Source: CAYVLI01 sp964452105 [NCBI: uncultured Nitrospinota bacterium] (lineage in GTDB: Bacteria > JAUXIQ01). From it: DNA of 5,245 bases. Shown here in pieces: positions 1 through 5,245 of this stretch. Positions within the stretch are counted from its first letter, which is position 1, and each line of letters starts with the position of its first letter. A program made the translations under genes and the position numbers. The stretch covers positions 3,520-8,764 of the forward strand of contig CAYVLI010000085.1 in NCBI GenBank assembly GCA_964452105.1, written 5' to 3'. Below the pieces are notes generated by a model. That model was not told where the DNA came from, ran no database searches, and saw only the letters and a program-made list of their open reading frames with translations.

Positions 1-2
1 CC

Positions 3-2105
3 ATCCCCTTGTCGCTCCACCTGCCTTTTGCCTCAGCAAGGCCTGTTGGAGCGGCACTGGTCGGGCTGGTAGCATTGTTTTTCCTGTTTACACGGTTACG
101 CAAGAGGCCTTTCAGCATCCGGGGAGTAGAGTTTGTCTTACCCAAGCCCCGGTTATTCTTGACGCAAATATCCATCGGCTCAATCGATTGGATGGCGGCC
201 GGAACTGTTCTGTATGTACTGTTTCCGGGCTTATCGAATCTTTCCTACCCGATGTTCATAAGCATATATTTGCTTGCCCAGTTTGCGGGATTGCTAAGTC
301 ATGTGCCGGGAGGGCTGGGCGTTTTCGAGACTGTACTCATTTTACTCCTTCCCCCCTCCCTGAAACCCGCCGAGATTCTCGGAGCGCTGGTGGCTTACAG
401 GGTAATTTATTATCTGTTGCCGCTTCTGGCGGCGGCTGTGCTTCTTGGCGCCCGTGAAGTGCTCGAAAAAAAGGAAGAACTCAAGAGAGCGGCCGAAATC
501 TATGGCCGCTGGGCCTCCTCTATCGTGCCTACCGTTTTGGCCATTACCATCTTCGTCGGAGGGGCGATCCTCCTTTTTTCAGGCGCTACCCCATCGTTCA
601 GGGGGCGCCTGGACTGGTTGGGCGATTTTCTTCCACTGCCTGTCATGGAAGCTTCCCATTTTCTCGGCAGCCTCACCGGTGTGGGGTTGTTGATACTGGC
701 CAGAGGTTTGCAGCGCAGGTTCGACACCGCATACGTTATGACAACGGCCCTTCTGGGGGCAGGCGTAGCCTTTTCCCTGTTGAAAGGCCTGGATTACGAG
801 GAAGCGATTACGCTATCCGTGATGCTGGGCGCCCTGCTCCCATGCCATCAATATTTCTATCGAAAAACATCTTTGATGAACGAACAGTTCACTCCAGGTT
901 GGGTCGCCGCCGTCGCTATAGTAATTCTTGGATCGATATGGTTAGGGCTTTTCTCATATAAACACGTCGAATATTCCAGTGACCTATGGTGGAGGTTTAG
1001 CCTTACCGGTCATGCTCCTCGTTTTCTTCGCGCTGCGGTGGGAACTGTGGTGCTCGCTCTGATGTTTGCAATGATCAAACTATTGCATCCGGCACAGCCC
1101 AAGCCTCATCTGCCCGATTCGAAGGACATTGAAAGAGCCTATGACATAGCCAGGAGATTTAAGAAAACCTATGCCTGTTTTGCGCTTCTCGGAGATAAGG
1201 CGTTTCTTTTCAACGGGAAAGGCAACGCCTTCATCATGTACGGAGTGGCGGGACGAAGCTGGGTGGCCCTGGGAGACCCCGTCGGTCCTCAGGAAGAATG
1301 GCCTGAGTTGATCTGGCAGTTCAGGGAAATGTGTGATCATTACGACGGATGGACGGTGTTCTACAAGGTGGAGCCTGAAAATCTTCCTCTTTACATAGAC
1401 CTTGGGCTTACCCTCCTAAAGTTCGGGGAAGAAGCGATGGTTCCGTTGGAAAATTTTTCCCTGGAAGGCGGTGCTCGCAAGGGGCTTCGCTATACCAACC
1501 GCAAGCTGGCGAAGGAGGGTTGCTCTTTCGAAGTCGTACCTGCGGAAAATGTTCCTCCCCTCCTCCCGGAGTTGAAGAATATTTCAGACATCTGGTTGAG
1601 AGAGAAAAATACCAGGGAAAAGGGGTTCTCCCTGGGCTTCTTCAAGGAGGATTACCTGAAGCGGTTCCCCGTCGCCCTGGTGCGGAAAGAAGGGAAAACA
1701 GTAGGATTCGCAAACGTCTTGCCAGGCGCAGATAAAGAAGAGCTCTCTATAGATCTTATGCGCTATCTCCCCGAGGCTACGCCGGGCGTGATGGAATATC
1801 TTTTCATACAATTGATGCTCTGGGGGAACCATAAGGGATACCGCTGGTTCAACCTGGGAATGGCTCCCCTGTCGGGTCTCGAAGCCCGGTCGCTGGCTCC
1901 CCTGTGGAACAGGATAGCAGCACTCATTTTCCGCTACGGGGAACACTTTTACAATTTTCAGGGGCTCAGGTTATACAAACAGAAGTTCGACCCCATCTGG
2001 GAGCCAAGATATCTGGCTTCCCCCGGCGGGATGGTCCTGCCGCGCATTTTCACCAATCTGGCCTCTCTGACCTCCAGCGGCTTCAAAGGCATCCTCTTAA
2101 AATAA
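3..2105 (+). CDS. mprF: MprF-type phosphatidylglycerol aminoacyltransferase/flippase, 5'-truncated by the window edge
   Basis: MprF proteins transfer an amino acid (usually lysine, sometimes alanine) from aminoacyl-tRNA to phosphatidylglycerol and flip the product to the outer leaflet, lowering surface negative charge and protecting against cationic peptides. About 698 residues are visible. Residues 10-30, 60-75, 80-145, 172-190, 215-280, 298-315 and 340-358 are hydrophobic membrane segments, including the flippase-family motif HVPGGLGVFE (98-107). A soluble GNAT-fold synthase domain (DUF2156) follows from about 370 to the end. It carries the family motifs EKGFSLG (537-543), DLMRY (582-586), FNLGMAPLSGLEAR (614-627) and FDPIWEPRYLASPGG (660-674). 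Full-length MprF is about 840-880 residues, so roughly 150-180 N-terminal residues lie outside the window. A TTG at 9 is not the start: the frame stays open to the window edge, reading Ile-Pro before it. The gene ends with TAA. The aminoacyl donor cannot be read from this sequence. Confidence 0.93.
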   Translation: MPLSLHLPFASARPVGAALVGLVALFFLFTRLRKRPFSIRGVEFVLPKPRLFLTQISIGSIDWMAAGTVLYVLFPGLSNLSYPMFISIYLLAQFAGLLSHVPGGLGVFETVLILLLPPSLKPAEILGALVAYRVIYYLLPLLAAAVLLGAREVLEKKEELKRAAEIYGRWASSIVPTVLAITIFVGGAILLFSGATPSFRGRLDWLGDFLPLPVMEASHFLGSLTGVGLLILARGLQRRFDTAYVMTTALLGAGVAFSLLKGLDYEEAITLSVMLGALLPCHQYFYRKTSLMNEQFTPGWVAAVAIVILGSIWLGLFSYKHVEYSSDLWWRFSLTGHAPRFLRAAVGTVVLALMFAMIKLLHPAQPKPHLPDSKDIERAYDIARRFKKTYACFALLGDKAFLFNGKGNAFIMYGVAGRSWVALGDPVGPQEEWPELIWQFREMCDHYDGWTVFYKVEPENLPLYIDLGLTLLKFGEEAMVPLENFSLEGGARKGLRYTNRKLAKEGCSFEVVPAENVPPLLPELKNISDIWLREKNTREKGFSLGFFKEDYLKRFPVALVRKEGKTVGFANVLPGADKEELSIDLMRYLPEATPGVMEYLFIQLMLWGNHKGYRWFNLGMAPLSGLEARSLAPLWNRIAALIFRYGEHFYNFQGLRLYKQKFDPIWEPRYLASPGGMVLPRIFTNLASLTSSGFKGILLK

Positions 2106-2180
2106 ATTCTGCGTTTATCCTGTTAATGTTAAGATGGGCTTCATTATGTTAAGTAAAGATGCATTCTCGCAACAGTGTAG
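2106..2180. other. Short convergent intergenic spacer after mprF
   Basis: This is the spacer between the mprF stop and the shared hairpin. It contains ATGTTAAG twice (2126-2133 and 2146-2153), 20 bp apart, which may be chance in this AT-rich stretch. No open reading frame of its own is convincing here. Confidence 0.4.
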
Positions 2181-2214
2181 AAAAGGGGGGAGCCTTTTTC
2201 ATAAGGTTCCCCCT
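2181..2214 (-). terminator. Rho-independent terminator of the sulfur operon, possibly bidirectional
   Basis: A strong hairpin is seen. Bases 2184-2191 pair with 2207-2214 (five G-C pairs, two A-T, one G-T). After a one-base bulge at 2192, 2193-2196 pair with 2203-2206, leaving a 6-nt loop. Read on the minus strand the stem is followed at once by TTTTCT (2184-2179), the usual U-tract, 17 bp after the DUF2061 stop. Read on the plus strand there is no T-run after the stem, so it would be weaker for mprF, although mprF has no other visible terminator. Confidence 0.82.
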
Positions 2215-2230
2215 ATCAATTCGCCAGCCT

Positions 2231-2557
2231 TTATTGTGCCTTCGCCTTTCTCGCTTCCCACAATCTTTCATGGAGATAGAACAGAAGCGTTTTGCTCAGG
2301 TTGAGAGTTAAACCCACAGATGTAGCGGCCTGGAGCTTCAACCCGAAAAGTGACAGCAGCAGGATGGTAACGCCGGTGGCGAGAATTCGCCATGTAAGAG
2401 TTTTGGCCCAGCTTCTCTTGTTCAGGAGAAAGTTGAAGTTAACCATATGATTTGTTCTCTTCCGCAAGGTGGTATCCGTCTTTTTCATATCCTTCTCATC
2501 TGCAAACTCAGCGGTCACAGGTGCAGGCCGCATTCCGTTTTTCTTTTTCCCGCCCAT
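2231..2557 (-). CDS. Small DUF2061 membrane protein, last gene of the sulfur operon
   Basis: The protein has up to 108 residues and its function is unknown. The DUF2061 signature covers about residues 47-103: a basic entry with [10 protein letters not shown] (52-61), a first hydrophobic segment (about 57-72), a second one (about 76-95), and the closing motif [11 protein letters not shown] (94-104). The family is usually only 60-70 residues long, so the hydrophilic, charged first 45 residues are either an extension or an over-called start. ATG at 2557 lies 18 bp after the cysH stop but has no good Shine-Dalgarno. Internal ATGs at 2533, 2488 and 2446 are alternatives, and 2488 is preceded by GAAGGA but too closely. 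I recall DUF2061 proteins being found beside or fused to sulfate-activation enzymes in other bacteria. That recollection, plus position in this operon, suggests a role linked to sulfur assimilation, perhaps transport or membrane anchoring, but neither is shown. Confidence 0.8.
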   Translation of the reverse strand: MGGKKKNGMRPAPVTAEFADEKDMKKTDTTLRKRTNHMVNFNFLLNKRSWAKTLTWRILATGVTILLLSLFGLKLQAATSVGLTLNLSKTLLFYLHERLWEARKAKAQ

Positions 2558-2575
2558 CTGCCTGTGCGGGCGTCT

Positions 2576-3310
2576 TCACCGGTCGTTACCTGCAAGGACC
2601 CCGGCTCTTACCCGTAAAGGCTGGGTATGGATTCCGCATTCGCCGCCGCATTTACTGGTTCCTATCCAGCGGCCGGCGCGCTCGTCCTCTTCGTTGGTTA
2701 TCCTCGTGCACGGAGCACAGCCCAAGGACCTATAACCCAAAGCATAAAAGGGATTTACCTTGACTCCATTAAGAGCCAGGTACTGCCAGACTTCCCTCTC
2801 CTTCCAGATGAGGATCGGATTCAGCTTTATTAAACCCCTGTCCCGCTCCTCGACCTCTTTGAAATCCGTCCGTGTTCTCCCTTCTGTGCAGCGTAAACCC
2901 GTAACCCAGCATCCTACCTTCATCTCCTCGATAGCCTGACGTGTCGGCTCCACTTTCAAAAGGTAGCAGCATCTATCGGGGTCGGTGTGGTAAAGTTTCT
3001 CAGGTATCTCAACGTCGCTTTTGTAAACCTTTAATTCGGGATACTTTGCTACCTCATCATCCATGAATTTGATGGTCTCTTTCGGTTTGAATCGCGTGGT
3101 AACGATGAAACCCTTAATCGCAGGGTTTACTTTTTTTGCCAGATCCCACACCGCAACGGAATCCTTTCCCAGACTATTGGCAACGGCCAATCCCTCGCCA
3201 TATTCCTCGTAGGCCGCTTCAATCAAGGATAGTGACCTCTCTACTTTCTCCTTGAAATTCAACTTCTCAACCAATGTCTTGATATCGTCTCTGTTATCCA
3301 ACAAACTCAT
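2576..3310 (-). CDS. cysH: CysH, Fe-S-type (APS) sulfonucleotide reductase
   Basis: The enzyme reduces adenosine 5'-phosphosulfate (or PAPS) to sulfite in the cytoplasm using thioredoxin-type electrons. The 244-residue length is normal for the family. An ATP-pyrophosphatase-type loop SLGKDS (46-51) binds the nucleotide. Substrate-site motifs follow at [14 protein letters not shown] (137-150) and [13 protein letters not shown] (163-175). The catalytic cysteine is C225 in ECGIH (224-228). Four cluster ligands are visible as a CC pair (114-115) and CAPC (198-201). In this family that pattern marks enzymes carrying a [4Fe-4S] cluster, which normally use APS and not PAPS, so APS reductase is the better call. 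The start is supported by GGAGG (3317-3321) 6 nt before the ATG. The gene lies 68 bp after the TusA gene and 18 bp before the DUF2061 gene. The C-terminal tail after ECGIHT (residues 230-244) is short, so thioredoxin must come from a separate protein. Confidence 0.94.
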   Translation of the reverse strand: MSLLDNRDDIKTLVEKLNFKEKVERSLSLIEAAYEEYGEGLAVANSLGKDSVAVWDLAKKVNPAIKGFIVTTRFKPKETIKFMDDEVAKYPELKVYKSDVEIPEKLYHTDPDRCCYLLKVEPTRQAIEEMKVGCWVTGLRCTEGRTRTDFKEVEERDRGLIKLNPILIWKEREVWQYLALNGVKVNPFYALGYRSLGCAPCTRITNEEDERAGRWIGTSKCGGECGIHTQPLRVRAGVLAGNDR

Positions 3311-3316
3311 TTAAAT

Positions 3317-3322
3317 CCTCCT
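3317..3322 (-). promoter_or_regulatory. Ribosome binding site of cysH
   Basis: AGGAGG on the minus strand, 6 nt before the ATG at 3310. It is a near-ideal Shine-Dalgarno, and with the 68-bp gap after the TusA gene it indicates independent strong initiation of cysH within the operon. Confidence 0.8.
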
Positions 3323-3378
3323 TTATGAACTCCGGGCTTGAAATGCATTAGTCTTCAGATTTATCCCTGGTTATTGCA

Positions 3379-3618
3379 TCAGGCAGACCTGGTTACCTCG
3401 AGCGAAAAATAGCTTCCACAACGCTCAGCTCTTGATATCCGGTGTCCATCGTCCTTGAGGCTGCGGGGGACGTTCCTCATGGGTTCTCCGTCGTCTAAAA
3501 AGACCTCCAGTTTTTCACCCGCATCAATTTCTTCCAGCGCAAGCTTTATCCTCACGTAGTTTTGGGGACATCGAATCCCTCGCAAGTCTAGAAAGCGCTT
3601 CGCTCCCTGAGACATCAT
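3379..3618 (-). CDS. TusA/SirA-family sulfur-carrier protein
   Basis: TusA-family proteins are small cytoplasmic carriers that bind sulfur as a persulfide on a conserved cysteine. The 79-residue length fits. The opening strand and helix motif FLDLRGIRCPQNYVRIKLAL (9-28) carries the cysteine C17, and EKLEVFLDDGEPMRNVPRSL (35-54) is the second conserved block. Canonical TusA has Cys-Pro-X-Pro; here it is Cys-Pro-Gln-Asn. From memory, TusA-like proteins encoded beside sulfite reductases and cysH can carry an Asn at this place. The ATG at 3618 overlaps the sulfite reductase stop as ATGA. A second ATG directly follows at 3615 and is better spaced from the Shine-Dalgarno, so the true protein may be 78 residues. 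A second cysteine, C67, lies near the end. Position between sulfite reductase and cysH suggests delivery or trapping of sulfur or sulfite during assimilation, which is inference. It is not called tusA because the tRNA-thiolation partners are not present here. Confidence 0.9.
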   Translation of the reverse strand: MMSQGAKRFLDLRGIRCPQNYVRIKLALEEIDAGEKLEVFLDDGEPMRNVPRSLKDDGHRISRAERCGSYFSLEVTRSA

Positions 3619-4664
3619 TGCACCTCCTTTTCAGACCCTCTGTCGGCAGGCCGGTAATTGTGCAATTCGATTGGCTCCGGTTCGGCAGCCGTGGCGGACC
3701 TGTAAGGACTGATGACATCCTTCATGTAATTCAGGTAATCCTCGATCCCCGCCTCCCGGATTATGTCCCCTATGCGCACGCGGCCCTTGCCCTCAGCCCG
3801 CTCTTTATACCAATCGAGCGTCTTCTGTATGATTTCGGGAACCAGTTCGTCGGGCACAAACGCCGCCGCCACCTGTCCGTTCAAGGGATGCCGGCCGTGT
3901 TTACCCCCGATGCGCACCATGTGTCCGCGCCTGGATTCCACCCAGGCCTCCGTGGGACAGGCCCTTATGCAGTCCGCGCAATAGAGGCACTTATCGGGGT
4001 CGAAAATCGGCTTCCCTTCCTCATCCGACCTTATCGCCCCTTCCCGGCATGCGCTGGCGCAGATGGTGCAGCCGGTGCACTTGTCTTCCTCCCATCGAGG
4101 CTCCACTGCACCCTGAAAACCGAGGTCCATCTCGTTGGTCCTGGCGCAGTCTATGGGGCAACCGGAAAAGGATATTTTAAATTTGTGATTAAGCTCCGCG
4201 CCGAAAAACTTTTCGTTCACCATCAAGGCCATGGCCTGGGTGTCCGTCAGCCCGTTAGGATTGTATTCGCAGCCGCCACAGGCAGTGGGCACCCTCACCC
4301 TGGCCCCGCAACTTGCCACCTTCTGGCCTACAGTTTCCAGCTCTTCGACTATTGCGGGGAAGTCCTTGAAGCTCACATATGGGATTTCCAGTGATTGCCT
4401 GAAGCTGAAATGGACATAGTCCCCGCCATAACGAGAAGCAACTTCCGCCGCCTTCTTCAACTTTTCCACGGGAACCCGCCCCCCAGGGCAACGCAACCGC
4501 ACCGTGAAGAGGTCCTTTTGACGTTGCTTGATGAATCCACCCGACTTCAGCTTGTTGAAGTCCATCACGCCCTTCCGGCCCTCGACTTCGGTCTCTACCT
4601 CCACGGAATGCTTCTTGTCCTGAATATGGTGGTCCACCGTAATCTTCCTGGCACCTTGTTTCAT
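3615..4664 (-). CDS. Single-subunit siroheme/ferredoxin-type sulfite reductase, probably assimilatory
   Basis: This 349-residue protein is predicted to reduce sulfite to sulfide by six electrons at a siroheme coupled to a [4Fe-4S] cluster. A nitrite/sulfite reductase ferredoxin-like half domain spans about 38-112 (GGFIKQRQKDLFTVRLRCPG, then HFSFRQSLEIPYV at 85-97). The siroheme-cluster region follows, with VPTACGGCEYNPNG (125-138) and SGCPIDCARTNEMD (167-180). A two-cluster ferredoxin domain is inserted next: C196-X2-C199-X2-C202-X3-C206 and C226-X2-C229-X2-C232-X3-C236-Pro. The C-terminal part (about 247-322) resumes the reductase fold. This layout resembles the reductase half of methanogen Fsr, AsrC and small Dsr-like proteins, not CysI. 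There is no partner subunit (DsrB, DsrC, AsrA/B, CysJ) nearby, and the TusA-cysH context argues for assimilation. GAGGAG (4674-4679) lies 9 nt before the ATG. Nitrite reduction cannot be excluded from sequence alone. Confidence 0.9.
   Translation of the reverse strand: MKQGARKITVDHHIQDKKHSVEVETEVEGRKGVMDFNKLKSGGFIKQRQKDLFTVRLRCPGGRVPVEKLKKAAEVASRYGGDYVHFSFRQSLEIPYVSFKDFPAIVEELETVGQKVASCGARVRVPTACGGCEYNPNGLTDTQAMALMVNEKFFGAELNHKFKISFSGCPIDCARTNEMDLGFQGAVEPRWEEDKCTGCTICASACREGAIRSDEEGKPIFDPDKCLYCADCIRACPTEAWVESRRGHMVRIGGKHGRHPLNGQVAAAFVPDELVPEIIQKTLDWYKERAEGKGRVRIGDIIREAGIEDYLNYMKDVISPYRSATAAEPEPIELHNYRPADRGSEKEVQ
3623..3628 (-). promoter_or_regulatory. Ribosome binding site of the TusA-like gene
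   Basis: AGGAGG on the minus strand lies inside the last codons of the sulfite reductase gene. It is 4 nt from the ATG at 3618 and 7 nt from the adjacent ATG at 3615. The spacing favours the second ATG, and the overlap implies translational coupling. Confidence 0.75.
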
Positions 4665-4673
4665 CCTTTCGTT

Positions 4674-4679
4674 CTCCTC
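4674..4679 (-). promoter_or_regulatory. Ribosome binding site of the sulfite reductase gene
   Basis: GAGGAG on the minus strand with a 9-nt spacer to the ATG at 4664. It supports this start over later in-frame Met codons. Confidence 0.7.
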
Positions 4680-4696
4680 ACTGAGTTAGCGCTCTC

Positions 4697-4710
4697 GCCG
4701 GGACAGCGGC
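4697..4710 (-). promoter_or_regulatory. Small GC hairpin in the operon leader
   Basis: GCCG (4707-4710 on the minus strand) pairs with CGGC (4697-4700) around a 6-nt loop. The stem has only four pairs and no U-tract follows. It resembles no riboswitch I recognise. Confidence 0.25.
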
Positions 4711-4718
4711 CTTAATGT

Positions 4719-4745
4719 ATAGTAAATTACTCAACAATAGTAAAT
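4719..4745. repeat. Direct repeat ATAGTAAAT x2 in the operon leader, first copy part of a palindrome
   Basis: ATAGTAAAT occurs at 4719-4727 and 4737-4745, 18 bp apart start to start. The first copy overlaps the perfect 5-1-5 palindrome AGTAAATTACT (4721-4731). Both lie about 20-47 nt downstream of the inferred transcription start. They could bind a repressor, or be chance in AT-rich DNA. Confidence 0.4.
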
Positions 4746-4771
4746 GTTAGCACTGTGTGCAATAGGGTAGA

Positions 4772-4800
4772 TATATACAAGGTACAGATATATATGTCAA
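4772..4800 (-). promoter_or_regulatory. Sigma-70-type promoter of the sulfur operon
   Basis: On the minus strand, TTGACA (4800-4795, perfect -35) is followed after exactly 17 bp by TATATA (4777-4772, a 4 of 6 match to TATAAT, directly preceded by TTG). The expected transcription start is about 4763-4766, giving a leader of about 100 nt before the sulfite reductase ATG. It is the only strong promoter-like pair seen upstream of the operon. Confidence 0.72.
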
Positions 4801-4812
4801 GTAAAATAATCG

Positions 4813-4833
4813 GGAATAATAAGTAATTATTCC
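4813..4833. promoter_or_regulatory. Operator-like perfect inverted repeat upstream of the -35 box
   Basis: GGAATAAT (4813-4820), a 5-bp centre AAGTA, then ATTATTCC (4826-4833) form an 8-bp perfect dyad. One further complementary pair (4811/4835) lies beyond a mismatch. Its centre, 4823, is about 58 bp upstream of the inferred transcription start and 12 bp beyond the -35 box. That is a usual place for an activator such as a LysR-family protein (CysB-like), but the regulator is not identifiable here. A terminator is unlikely because no T-run follows on either strand. Confidence 0.6.
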
Positions 4834-4970
4834 TGACTGCGTGAAAATATAATAATTTATTTAATGTCCGAGTTATATGAGGGGTTGCGGCGAGGTTTTC
4901 AGGCTGAAGACATGCTGATGGCGGAAAAATCGCATTCGATGGGCGCACAGAAAAGATTGAATATGGTCGA

Positions 4971-5000
4971 AGGGGGCTGAAAAGGTGCGCTCAACCCCCT
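4971..5000 (-). terminator. Candidate terminator hairpin after the flavoprotein gene
   Basis: Bases 4971-4976 (AGGGGG) pair with 4995-5000 (CCCCCT). After one mismatch, 4978-4980 pair with 4991-4993 around a 10-nt loop. It begins 27 nt after the flavoprotein stop. The sequence after the stem in the minus direction has only two T's in a row, so intrinsic termination would be weak. It may instead be an mRNA-stabilising 3' stem. Confidence 0.45.
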
Positions 5001-5027
5001 GCAAATTCTGTTTGAGGAAGGAAGCGG

Positions 5028-5245
5028 TCAGACCTGCGGCAGTACGAAGCCTCTGGCGTGGTACTGGCAGAAGTCGCCGTGCTCTATGACGTCCCGGTAG
5101 GCTGATGTAGCCGCCAAGACGCCCTGCGCCGCGGAAGTTATCACCTGCTTCAGGTCGCCCGATGCATTGGTTACGTCCCCGGAGGCGAAGACGCCATCCA
5201 CGTTGGTGCGCATCATGTTGTCCACCTTTATGTAGTTCCGCTCGT
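5028..5245 (-). CDS. Thioredoxin-reductase-like FAD/NAD(P)H oxidoreductase, C-terminal fragment
   Basis: Only the last 72 residues are inside the window. The frame is open to the right edge, so the GTG at 5225 is an internal Val codon and not a start. The visible part has the conserved FAD-binding strand and loop [12 protein letters not shown], with the Asp of the GD pair expected to contact the FAD ribityl chain, followed by [24 protein letters not shown], split here as [12 protein letters not shown] and [12 protein letters not shown]. That second part is the interface helix typical of thioredoxin reductase (TrxB) and its close relatives. A tail of about 18 residues after the helix contains one cysteine. 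The redox-active CxxC and NADPH site lie outside the window, so TrxB cannot be told apart from related flavoproteins such as AhpF-like or ferredoxin-dependent enzymes. If it is a TrxB, it could regenerate the thioredoxin that CysH needs. It is on the same strand as the operon but is separated by 363 bp and a promoter. Confidence 0.8.
   Translation of the reverse strand, partial: ERNYIKVDNMMRTNVDGVFASGDVTNASGDLKQVITSAAQGVLAATSAYRDVIEHGDFCQYHARGFVLPQV

Larger units (their letters stand above)
4665..5027. other. 363-bp intergenic region: operon promoter, leader and downstream end of the flavoprotein gene
   Basis: No credible gene lies here. The part from about 4711 to 4875 is markedly AT-rich compared with the flanking coding DNA. 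Reading leftwards (minus strand) it holds a hairpin after the flavoprotein stop (4971-5000), an AT-rich block with palindromes (4851-4861 and 4813-4833), a promoter (4772-4800) and a leader of about 100 nt containing repeats and a small GC hairpin. A GTG-started reading frame across 4727-4948 has no Shine-Dalgarno and covers the promoter, so it is not called. Confidence 0.75.

Noticed and set aside
9-11. TTG as the true start of mprF
   Set aside because: The frame continues to the window edge, the sequence before it reads Ile-Pro as expected inside an MprF segment, and the family is about 150-180 residues longer.
1584-1946. 120-residue minus-strand frame inside mprF
   Set aside because: It is antisense to the conserved MprF synthase domain and shows no domain or initiation signal.
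2126-2153. ATGTTAAG direct repeat as an insertion-site duplication
   Set aside because: The copies are only 20 bp apart with no inverted repeats or transposase between them; chance is sufficient.
2452-2763. Plus-strand frames across the cysH 3' end and DUF2061 start
   Set aside because: They are shadows of two supported minus-strand genes, with low-complexity, Ser/Arg-rich translations.
3618-4394. 258-residue plus-strand open frame opposite the sulfite reductase
   Set aside because: It lies wholly antisense to a well-supported Fe-S enzyme gene, has no recognisable domain and no Shine-Dalgarno, and is explained by the codon bias of the real gene.
3615-4664. Dissimilatory sulfite reductase DsrA or DsrB
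   Set aside because: There is a single gene with no second Dsr subunit, DsrC or Dsr membrane complex in view, it is adjacent to cysH, and its length is shorter than typical DsrA/B.
4813-4833. Terminator for the upstream flavoprotein gene
   Set aside because: The stem is AT-rich and the sequence after it on the minus strand lacks a T-run; a G-rich hairpin nearer that gene's stop is a better candidate.
4727-4948. 73-residue minus-strand frame in the intergenic region, starting GTG
   Set aside because: No ribosome binding site, AT-driven hydrophobic residues, and it runs through the promoter and dyad.
1-5245. CRISPR arrays, tRNA/rRNA genes, insertion sequences
   Set aside because: No regularly spaced repeats, cloverleaf sequences, rRNA motifs or transposase-like proteins were seen on either strand.

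Overview
The window holds two unrelated blocks on opposite strands. They converge on a shared intergenic terminator near position 2200. The left block (plus strand) is the C-terminal three quarters or more of a large MprF-type membrane protein, phosphatidylglycerol aminoacyltransferase/flippase, cut by the window edge. The right block (minus strand) is a compact sulfur-assimilation operon, read right to left: a single-subunit siroheme/ferredoxin-type sulfite reductase, a TusA-family sulfur carrier, an iron-sulfur CysH (APS reductase type) and a small DUF2061 membrane protein. At the extreme right is the C-terminal end of a thioredoxin-reductase-like flavoprotein, also on the minus strand and upstream of the operon.

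The operon appears well delimited. A TTGACA / TATATA promoter with a 17-bp spacer lies about 110 bp upstream of the sulfite reductase start. It sits in a very AT-rich intergenic stretch, and an 8-bp perfect inverted repeat lies just upstream of the -35 box. The sulfite reductase stop and the TusA start overlap (ATGA). TusA and cysH are 68 bp apart, and cysH and the DUF2061 gene are 18 bp apart. A GC-rich hairpin followed by TTTT in the minus direction ends the unit 17 bp after the last stop codon.

Functional reading: CysH reduces activated sulfate (APS, judged from its four cluster cysteines) to sulfite, using thioredoxin-type electrons. The sulfite reductase takes sulfite to sulfide, with electrons entering through its own two [4Fe-4S] ferredoxin motifs. 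The TusA-like protein may carry sulfur or sulfite between steps. The DUF2061 protein has an unknown membrane role. The neighbouring thioredoxin-reductase-like gene could supply reductant. No sulfate adenylyltransferase, transporter or siroheme-synthesis gene is in the window.

Organism: a bacterium, probably anaerobic or facultative. The ferredoxin-type single-gene sulfite reductase in place of CysIJ, the Fe-S APS reductase, MprF and moderate-GC coding DNA with AT-rich promoters all fit a Desulfobacterota/Deltaproteobacteria-like genome. That placement is inference from gene style and not demonstrated. No mobile element, CRISPR array, tRNA or rRNA is seen, and there is no sign of an undescribed defence or mobile system. 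The most interesting material is the minimal sulfite-reduction operon and its promoter region.
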